11,514 nucleotides of DNA, taken from positions 1 to 11,514 of the forward strand of contig DNAD01000257.1 in NCBI GenBank assembly GCA_003484785.1, in the 5' to 3' direction. This stretch comes from Lachnospiraceae bacterium. Lineage in GTDB: Bacteria > Bacillota > Clostridia > Lachnospirales > Lachnospiraceae. The notes below the pieces were generated by a model, which saw only the letters and a list, made by a program, of their open reading frames with translations, ran no database searches and had not been told where the DNA came from. Within the stretch, counting starts at the first letter, position 1. Every line of letters starts with the position of its first letter. Shown here in pieces: positions 6,409 through 11,514 of the stretch. Position numbers and translations under genes: made by a program.

Positions 6409-6962
6409 CTGTTTTTTTTGCGTTCCTCGGCTTTTTTCGCCTCCTCGGCCTCAAGCCTTTCCTTATCGCTCATGCTGCAGGACTCGCTTTCCTCCTGAGC
6501 CCTCATTATCTCCTCGGCGGTATACTCGGCATTGTTCCTTAACATATAATCGATGGCATCGATATAGCCGTCATAGCCCCGGCCCATTATGACCTCGTTG
6601 CAGGCAGGGCCTATAACATTGATACGCCGCCATTCCTCCTTCCTCTTGTTAAGGTCGGTGATATGGATCTGAACCTTCGGGATGGGAAGCGCCATAAGGG
6701 CATCGTATATACAGTAGCTGTAATGGGCATATGCTGCCGGATTGATTATTATCCCCGTGGTACCGTCTGCATAGGCCTGATGTATACGGTCGATGATCTC
6801 GCCCTCGTGGTTGCTCTGGTAGATCTCCACCAGAATATTTGACGCCGCCGCCTTCCTGGCGATCTCCTGGCAGAGGAAATCATAATCCTTTTTGCCGAAG
6901 ACCTCCACTTCCCTGTTTCCCAGTGCCGCAAGGCTCGGCCCATTGATGATCAACAGTTTCAT
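6405..6962 (-). CDS. Type II 3-dehydroquinate dehydratase homologue with altered catalytic residues
   Basis: True AroQ dehydrates 3-dehydroquinate to 3-dehydroshikimate. The 185-residue protein clearly has this fold: INGPSLAALGNRE, QSNHEGEIIDRIHQA, IIINPAAYAHYS, IHITDLNKRKEEWRR, and GRGYDGYIDAIDYM. However, key residues differ from the family (M. tuberculosis numbering in brackets): Ser10 for Asn (12), Phe22 for the catalytic Tyr (24), and Gln98 for Glu (99). The Arg (108) to Arg (112) segment has one extra residue, and T-H-T-S reads A-H-Y-S. Arg17, Asn74, His80, Asp87 and His100 remain. A charged Glu/Lys/Ala-rich tail fills 143-185, beyond the normal end near 140. The start overlaps the aroE-aroK stop by ATGA, so translation is coupled. 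Its pathway context supports a shikimate link, but it may be inactive, regulatory, or act on another substrate. I therefore do not assign the symbol aroQ. Confidence 0.85.
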   Translation of the reverse strand: MKLLIINGPSLAALGNREVEVFGKKDYDFLCQEIARKAAASNILVEIYQSNHEGEIIDRIHQAYADGTTGIIINPAAYAHYSYCIYDALMALPIPKVQIHITDLNKRKEEWRRINVIGPACNEVIMGRGYDGYIDAIDYMLRNNAEYTAEEIMRAQEESESCSMSDKERLEAEEAKKAEERKKNS

Positions 6963-8395
6963 AACACTCTCTCTCCTTCCAAAACAACCTCATTCAGACT
7001 CAGCCCAACGGTATCTATTATGTAATCCGAAGTATCCTCATAGATCCTTCCCCTGCTCTCAAGAAGCCTGCGGATCCTTATCTTCTTTTCAGTATAATCC
7101 GTGTCCTGAGCAGATCTGTCAAAACTCTCCTCTGTGCCCGCTGTTTTGTTGTTATTAAGCAGCGGTCTGTCGGAAGCATTTCTTATCCTTCCCGCAAGAG
7201 TCTCCTCGTCTGCCCTTAAGTATACCACAGTTCCTATTTTTTTCAAATAGCTTCGGTTACATTCGCGAACGGGAAGTCCTCCTCCCGTGGAAAGCACAAG
7301 TCTTCGCTCCCCGACGTTTTCGGAAAGCTCCCTTACGAGCCCGGTTTCAAGGTCCCTGAAATATTCCTCCCCTGAGTCCCTGAAGATGTCGTTTATGCTT
7401 CTTCCTTCCCGTGAGACGATCATCTCATCGGTATCCGCGTACTCGTACCCAAGCCTTTTCGCAAGGATCCTTCCCACGCTGCTCTTTCCCGCTCCCATAC
7501 AGCCGATCAGTACGATATTTTTCATCTGCGCATTAAATAACGCCCGATATGCCTTCTCCGTGACCTCTTTCCCGGGGCTGACGCCGTGCCAGAGCTCATA
7601 GGCATATACCGCCTGATACAGCAGCATTTTAAGGCCGTTTACGCATCCCGCCCCGTTTTCCCGGCATAGCTGCATGAACCTTGTTATGCCCGGCGAATAT
7701 ACCACATCTATCCCGTAGGAAAGCCTTTTGTAAAATTCCGGGGATTCTATGACTGCGCGGCTGCTGTCCGGTTTAAGGCCTACGGAGGTGCACTGTATCG
7801 CTATGTAACCGTTTCCTTCAAGCTTATCCGAATCCTCAGTGGAAAGCACCCTTATTTCCGGGCAGGCTCCCGCCTCTTTTTCCTTTGAGATGTTATCTCT
7901 GAAGAAGCTTTTAAGCCCCTCCGCGATGGCCGCGGCCCTGTCAACGCTTCTGTTTATTATGGTTATGCTTTGCGCTTTTTCGGTAAGCAGCATAAAGGAG
8001 GCGGCTCTGGCCGCTCCGCCGGCTCCCAGCACTATGCAGTCCCTTCCCTTAAGGCTGATCCCCTCCTCCTTTATCTCCCGCCTGAGCCCTTCGATATCCG
8101 TGTTATATCCATAATATCCCGATTCCGTCCGTTTCAGGGTATTCACGGCCCCTATAGCCTTTGCCAGGGGATCGATCCCGCAAAGGTACTCCATGATCCG
8201 GGACTTATAAGGGACAGTAACATTAAGCCCCGCCAGGCCCTCATCATAGAGCCTCTTAAGGTTCTCCCCGGGTGAGTCCTCTATCTTATACAACCGGTAC
8301 TGCGACCCTGCGTTCATTTCACCCGATATCGTGTTGTGGATAACCGGCGAAAGGGAATGTTCCACCGGATTGCCTATGAGACCGTAGATTTCCAT
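6959..8395 (-). CDS. aroE-aroK: Fused shikimate dehydrogenase (AroE) and shikimate kinase (AroK)
   Basis: This bifunctional cytoplasmic enzyme would reduce 3-dehydroshikimate to shikimate with NADPH and phosphorylate it with ATP to shikimate-3-phosphate. Residues 1-290 are AroE: GNPVEHSLSP (8-17), catalytic Lys64 in NVTVPYK, Asn85 in GAVNT, Asp100 in NTD, the nucleotide-binding GAGGAARA (124-131), NRS (148-150) and NGLKMLLYQAV near 253-263. Residues 291-478 are AroK: Walker A GCMGAGKSS (298-306), Asp321 and Asp323 in ADTDEM, Arg347 in YFRDLE, GGG (371-373) and Arg410 in DRPLL. About 16 extra polar residues (about 417-433) sit in the kinase lid region. Met291 begins the kinase part but has no ribosome site before it, so this is one fused chain. 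AGGAGGAAAG precedes the ATG at 8395, which lies inside the yqeG end (22-base overlap). Confidence 0.95.
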   Translation of the reverse strand: MEIYGLIGNPVEHSLSPVIHNTISGEMNAGSQYRLYKIEDSPGENLKRLYDEGLAGLNVTVPYKSRIMEYLCGIDPLAKAIGAVNTLKRTESGYYGYNTDIEGLRREIKEEGISLKGRDCIVLGAGGAARAASFMLLTEKAQSITIINRSVDRAAAIAEGLKSFFRDNISKEKEAGACPEIRVLSTEDSDKLEGNGYIAIQCTSVGLKPDSSRAVIESPEFYKRLSYGIDVVYSPGITRFMQLCRENGAGCVNGLKMLLYQAVYAYELWHGVSPGKEVTEKAYRALFNAQMKNIVLIGCMGAGKSSVGRILAKRLGYEYADTDEMIVSREGRSINDIFRDSGEEYFRDLETGLVRELSENVGERRLVLSTGGGLPVRECNRSYLKKIGTVVYLRADEETLAGRIRNASDRPLLNNNKTAGTEESFDRSAQDTDYTEKKIRIRRLLESRGRIYEDTSDYIIDTVGLSLNEVVLEGERVL

Positions 8396-8913
8396 CTTTC
8401 CTCCTGTTCTCTGTACTCTGCGCTTCTTTTGTAGAAAAACAGTACCACCGCTTCAAGCCTTCTCTTTAATACTATCTGGATCTCTTCCTCAGGGTCGATC
8501 TTTCCCACAAGGATAGCCCTTATGCCGCTTCTTTTGGCCCCCCAGACATCGGTAAACAGCTGGTCTCCTATGAATACCGTCTCCCGCCCGGTGCAGCCCA
8601 TCATCTCCATTGCCTTAAGGTAGCCGCTTTTTTTCGGTTTGCCCGCCTTATATATATAGCTGCAGTACTTAACCTCCTCACAGAAGGAGCGTACTCTCGG
8701 TTCTTTATTATTTGACAGGAGCACTGCCTTAAGCCCGATCCGGTGAAGCCTTTCAAACAGCTCAACAGCCCTTTTATCGGCGTGAGCCCCGTGAGGAACC
8801 AGAGTATTGTCGATATCGAAAATAAGCCCCCGGATCCCGGTTCTGAAAAGTTCTTCGTAATCTATGTCATAGGCGGAGTCAACCCACCTGTCAGGGTAAA
8901 ACATCTTAAACAT
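8374..8913 (-). CDS. yqeG: YqeG family HAD-IIIA phosphatase
   Basis: YqeG proteins are HAD phosphatases related to yeast Gep4, a phosphatidylglycerol-phosphate phosphatase, so a lipid-phosphate role is possible but not shown here. The 179-residue protein begins with the family's MFKMFYPDRWVDSAYDI segment. HAD motif I is DIDNTLVPHG (Asp33, Asp35), motif II LLSNN (Ser67), motif III Lys92 in GKPKK, and motif IV GDQLFTD (Asp117, Asp122). The last 30 residues are hydrophobic then charged and could lie on the membrane. AGGAGAG precedes the ATG at 8913. In B. subtilis yqeG is also followed within its operon by the shikimate dehydrogenase gene, with yqeH between; yqeH is absent here. The gap to the upstream permease gene is 60 bases. 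Confidence 0.87.
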   Translation of the reverse strand: MFKMFYPDRWVDSAYDIDYEELFRTGIRGLIFDIDNTLVPHGAHADKRAVELFERLHRIGLKAVLLSNNKEPRVRSFCEEVKYCSYIYKAGKPKKSGYLKAMEMMGCTGRETVFIGDQLFTDVWGAKRSGIRAILVGKIDPEEEIQIVLKRRLEAVVLFFYKRSAEYREQEERWKSTVS

Positions 8914-8971
8914 GATTCTCTCCTGTCGCCGTCCGGTGTTTCCGTCACGACCCGCAATAAAAGGCCTTCGT

Positions 8972-8986
8972 TGTTACGATTCACGG
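8972..8986 (-). repeat. Degenerate copy of the dispersed motif, overlapping the permease stop
   Basis: Plus-strand tgttacgattcacgg matches the exact motif at 13 of 15 bases. It covers the stop codon and the last codons of the EamA gene, so this copy may be partly coincidental. Confidence 0.3.
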
Positions 8987-9885
8987 GTAACCCTTCGTTT
9001 AAAGTAGTCCGGATCGGCCTGTGCAAGGATGATGGCCGAAAACAGTATGACACAGCCCCATATCATTCTGGTGCTCATCTTCTCCTTCAGGAAAACGGCG
9101 GAAGCAAGAGCCCCGAATACCGCCTCTGCCGACATAAGTATCGCCGCCAGGGAAGAGCTGACATATCTCTGGCAGATGCTCTGTATGAGAAAGCAGAGCA
9201 TGGTGCTCAGCACGGCCAGATACAACAGGCCTCCCACCGACTCCCTGTTTAGGATGATCCCCGATATGGGCCCGTCCGCAAAGGGCGCTGCGATCCATGA
9301 AAGCACCGCCGCGGAAAGCATCATGATCACAGACAGGGCCACCGGATCCTCTCTTTCCGAATACTTGCCCAGATATTCGATCTGGAGGGCAAAAAGCACA
9401 CCGCAAAGAAGGGTCAGAAGATCACCCTTATTTATGGTAAGATCCCCCTGAAGCGATATCAGGCCAATCCCGATTATTGCCATAAAGGCCGCAATAAAAC
9501 AAAGCTTATCGGGCCTGTTTTTCGTTCTTATCCAGTGAACAAAGGGAACCACTACCACATAGATCGCGGTAAGGAAGGCATTCTTTCCCGCTGTCGTATA
9601 CTCAAGGCCTATGGTCTGTGCGGCATAGCTTAAAAAAAGGATAACTCCCACGATCGTCCCGTTCTTTACTAAATCGTGATCCTCACGAAACGCCTTCAGA
9701 GTCCTCTTCCCCGTAATAAGCATAAGAAGAAGCCCCGCAAGTGTAAATCTCAGAGCCAGAAGATATATCGGCGGGATATAATCCAGCGCATTTTTTACTA
9801 TTACAAAGGCCACGCCCCAGATGAAAGCTATAAGGATAAAACCCGCAGAGGCCAGATAAACCGTTTTTCTGCTGCTTCCGTTCAT
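8974..9885 (-). CDS. EamA/DMT-superfamily transporter
   Basis: A ten-helix inner-membrane permease of 303 residues, likely an exporter or exchanger of metabolites; the substrate cannot be told from sequence. Two tandem EamA domains are visible. The first covers about 12-145 (GFILIAFIWGVAFVIVKNAL, RFTLAGLLL, GLEYTTAGKNAFLTAIYVV, ending IGIGLISL). The second covers about 152-290 (GDLLTLLCGVLFALQIEYLG, YLAVLSTMLCFLIQS, AAILMSAEAVFGALASAVFLKE, and a last helix). These match the usual family motifs, including the late S-x-E-x-V-F-x-A-L stretch. A basic tail YFKRRVTRES follows. The ATG at 9885 is 3 bases after the stop of the upstream ABC ATPase, with AAAGGG in that gene's end, so the two are co-translated. 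This links it to the transporter operon, but the pairing may be incidental. Confidence 0.92.
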   Translation of the reverse strand: MNGSSRKTVYLASAGFILIAFIWGVAFVIVKNALDYIPPIYLLALRFTLAGLLLMLITGKRTLKAFREDHDLVKNGTIVGVILFLSYAAQTIGLEYTTAGKNAFLTAIYVVVVPFVHWIRTKNRPDKLCFIAAFMAIIGIGLISLQGDLTINKGDLLTLLCGVLFALQIEYLGKYSEREDPVALSVIMMLSAAVLSWIAAPFADGPISGIILNRESVGGLLYLAVLSTMLCFLIQSICQRYVSSSLAAILMSAEAVFGALASAVFLKEKMSTRMIWGCVILFSAIILAQADPDYFKRRVTRES

Positions 9886-9888
9886 TTA

Positions 9889-10662
9889 TCATACCCTTTG
9901 GCCGGGCTTATCGAAAAAGCAGCCCGCGGCCTTAAGAAGCTTTTTTGTGTACTCGTGCTCCGGAGAAAAGTAAACCTTCCGATCGCTCCCCTCCTCCACT
10001 ATCCTTCCGCCGTACATCACCATCACCCGTTCACAGATCTGGTATACCACCTTAAGATCATGGGAAATAAAGATCATGGCTATGCCTGATTCCCTGTTGA
10101 GCTTAAGCAGCAGCCTTATGATCTGTGCCTGTATGGTCACATCCAGGGCGGACACCGGTTCGTCGGCAATAATAAGCTTCGGCTCTGTCATAAGGGCAAG
10201 AGCTATGCATACCCTCTGTCTCTGTCCTCCCGAAAGCTCAGCGGGATATCTTGACATGAAGCCTTCGTCAAGGCCTACCCTGTCAAGGATCTCCATGGCT
10301 CTTTGTGTCCTTTCGCCCTCCGTTCCCATGTTCTTTATTCTTAAGGGCTCCTTAAGTATCCATCCTACGGTCTTAGCGGGGTTAAGCGAGCCGTAGGGAT
10401 CCTGGAAGATCATCTGGGGCATTTTCGAATAATGCCTTATCTCCCCCTCGGTATCCTTTACCATTGAAAGGACTGCCTTTCCGAGAGTCGATTTTCCGCA
10501 GCCCGACTCGCCCACAAGCCCGACGATCTCGCCTTCTTCCAGCTCGAAGGAGATATCGTAAAGGATCTGTTTTCTGGCGCTTTTCCTGTTGAAAAGGCTC
10601 CCCTGGGTCCTGTAAAAAGCATTCAGATTTTTAACACTTAATATTACGTCGTTCTCATTCAT
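9889..10662 (-). CDS. ABC transporter ATPase, Opp/Dpp/Nik type, second (F/E-like) subunit
   Basis: One of two ATPases that power import of peptides, nickel or related solutes; it acts on the cytoplasmic face of a permease pair that is not in the window. The 257-residue protein has Walker A GESGCGKST (51-59), Q-loop Gln87 in MIFQDPYGSLNP, signature LSGGQRQR (143-150), Walker B LIIADEP (163-169) and H-loop His201 in ISHD. The Q-D-P-Y-x-S-L-N-P string is typical of OppF/DppF/NikE subunits. It is shorter than OppF (about 320) and about the length of NikE. The segment between Walker A and the Q-loop lacks roughly 15-20 residues usually present (the G-x-D-I and L-R-R-K part). The C-terminal oligopeptide-binding extension is nearly absent. 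Its start overlaps the upstream partner by ATGA. Substrate is undetermined. Confidence 0.88.
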   Translation of the reverse strand: MNENDVILSVKNLNAFYRTQGSLFNRKSARKQILYDISFELEEGEIVGLVGESGCGKSTLGKAVLSMVKDTEGEIRHYSKMPQMIFQDPYGSLNPAKTVGWILKEPLRIKNMGTEGERTQRAMEILDRVGLDEGFMSRYPAELSGGQRQRVCIALALMTEPKLIIADEPVSALDVTIQAQIIRLLLKLNRESGIAMIFISHDLKVVYQICERVMVMYGGRIVEEGSDRKVYFSPEHEYTKKLLKAAGCFFDKPGQRV

Positions 10663-11450
10663 ATTTCTATCTTCTCAAGCTTCGGAATAGCTGCGATAAG
10701 GTTTTTTGTATAATCGTTCCCGGGATGGAGAAATATCTCCTGTGCGTCCCCGCTCTCCACAATGTTTCCTTTGTACATTACAAGCACCCGGCTGCACAGC
10801 TGCTTTACAAGGCTTAGATCATGAGAGATGAACAGTATTGCGGTATTATACTTTCTGTTCACTTTTTTCAAAAGCTCTATTATCTGGGCCTGTATCGTCA
10901 CATCCAGGGCAGTCGTGGGTTCGTCGCAGATAAGAAGCCTGGGCCTTAAGATAAGGGCAGCGGCTATCATCACCCTCTGCCTCATGCCTCCGGAAAGCTC
11001 GTGGGGATACATTTGTATCAGGGCTTCGGGATCGGAAAGCTCCACCTCTTTGAGGGCATCGATCACCTTTTCCCTTCTCTCCTGAGCCGTAAGCTTCGTA
11101 TGAAGAAGGAGGCTCTCCTCCACCTGTCTGCCTATTTTCATAAGCGGATCCAGTGAGGACATGGGTTCCTGAAACACCATGCTGATATCGTTTCCCTGAA
11201 GCTTCCTGAGCTCATCTCTGGGACAGTTTAAGATATCAACTCCGTCAAACACTATGCTTCCGCGTTTCTTCATGTTTCTTCTCGAAAGAAGCCCCGCGAT
11301 GGCAAGGGCCGACATGGATTTGCCCGAGCCCGATTCCCCTACCAGTCCGACGATCTCTCCCTCCTCCATATGAAGGTCAAAATCGTAGACCACGGTCTCC
11401 GGAGTGATATGATCATGAAATTCTATATTCAGGTCCCTGACCTCAAGCAT
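10659..11450 (-). CDS. ABC transporter ATPase, Opp/Dpp/Nik type, first (D-like) subunit
   Basis: Partner ATPase of the gene after it, forming the heterodimeric motor of a peptide/nickel-class importer. The 263 residues hold Walker A GESGSGKS (38-45), Q-loop Gln94 in VFQEPMSSLDP, signature LSGGMRQR (152-159), Walker B LLICDEP (172-178), D-loop ALD and H-loop His210. Q-E-P-M-x-S-L-D-P and LSGGMRQR mark OppD/DppD/NikD subunits. The length is near NikD (about 254), well short of OppD (about 330), and most of the C-terminal oligopeptide domain is missing. GGAGG is 5 bases before the ATG at 11450. The window ends 64 bases upstream, so whether the permease and binding-protein genes precede it is unknown. 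Substrate cannot be inferred. Confidence 0.88.
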   Translation of the reverse strand: MLEVRDLNIEFHDHITPETVVYDFDLHMEEGEIVGLVGESGSGKSMSALAIAGLLSRRNMKKRGSIVFDGVDILNCPRDELRKLQGNDISMVFQEPMSSLDPLMKIGRQVEESLLLHTKLTAQERREKVIDALKEVELSDPEALIQMYPHELSGGMRQRVMIAAALILRPRLLICDEPTTALDVTIQAQIIELLKKVNRKYNTAILFISHDLSLVKQLCSRVLVMYKGNIVESGDAQEIFLHPGNDYTKNLIAAIPKLEKIEI

Positions 11451-11494
11451 TCATACCTCCGATCTGCAGCTGCGCACTAAATGGGCAGTTCTGT

Positions 11495-11509
11495 TGTTAC
11501 TATTCACAG
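11495..11509 (-). repeat. Exact copy of the dispersed motif CTGTGAATAGTAACA
   Basis: Identical over 15 bases to 5070-5084, both on the minus strand. It lies about 45 bases upstream of the D-like ATPase gene, in a 64-base stretch where no promoter was recognised. Confidence 0.6.
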
Positions 11510-11514
11510 CCGAA

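Noticed and set aside
8743..9252. 169-residue plus-strand open frame spanning two genes
   Set aside because: It runs antisense through yqeG and the EamA gene, with no domain and no ribosome site; the minus-strand genes explain the sequence.
1..11514. CRISPR array, prophage, insertion sequence or toxin-antitoxin system
   Set aside because: No spaced direct repeats, transposase, integrase or small paired toxin-antitoxin frames were seen; all coding space is filled by housekeeping, transport and envelope genes.

Overview
This window looks like ordinary chromosomal DNA of a Gram-positive Clostridia bacterium, most likely a Lachnospiraceae member. The pointers are purine-rich AGGAGG ribosome sites, a LigA of the divergent form I recall from that family, an EF-P with lysine 32, a YqeG phosphatase beside aroE, and an aroQ-like gene beside efp, as in Bacillus subtilis. 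The family assignment is an inference from recalled protein families, not from a database search. Every gene found, including one tRNA, lies on the minus strand, so transcription runs from high to low coordinates. No gene-free stretch exceeds 300 bases; the longest is about 200 bases, between the SH3 gene and rluF.

Layout in transcription order. (1) 11450-8974: two short Opp/Dpp/Nik-type ABC transporter ATPases overlapping by ATGA, followed 3 bases later by a ten-helix EamA/DMT permease. The matching ABC permease and binding-protein genes are not in the window. (2) 8913-6405: yqeG, then an aroE-aroK fusion (shikimate dehydrogenase plus shikimate kinase), then a type II dehydroquinase homologue, tightly packed and overlapping. 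(3) 6348-5791: efp, with a candidate promoter just upstream and a strong intrinsic terminator after it. (4) 5717-5322: a small HAD phosphatase of the capsule-biosynthesis type. (5) 5179-5107: tRNA-Arg(CCG) behind a good sigma-A promoter and a leader hairpin. (6) 5013-3844: a membrane-anchored protein with two SH3b domains, followed by hairpins and terminator-like structures. (7) 3645-1: rluF, ligA and metA; rluF and ligA overlap, and metA runs off the left edge a few codons before its expected stop.

The central block is shikimate-pathway and translation housekeeping: AroE-AroK covers two consecutive-type steps toward chorismate and EF-P rescues ribosomes at polyproline. The left block joins rRNA modification, DNA ligation and methionine synthesis. 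The MetA has Glu111, which predicts acetyl-CoA rather than succinyl-CoA as donor.

The most unusual item is the dehydroquinase homologue at 6405-6962. It keeps the fold and several substrate-binding residues but replaces the catalytic tyrosine with Phe, the GPN asparagine with Ser and the conserved Glu before the second His with Gln, and it carries a charged C-terminal tail. A short repeated intergenic motif (CTGTGAATAGTAACA on the minus strand, two exact and two degenerate copies) is also worth a genome-wide count. I saw no CRISPR array, phage genes, insertion sequence or defence system.
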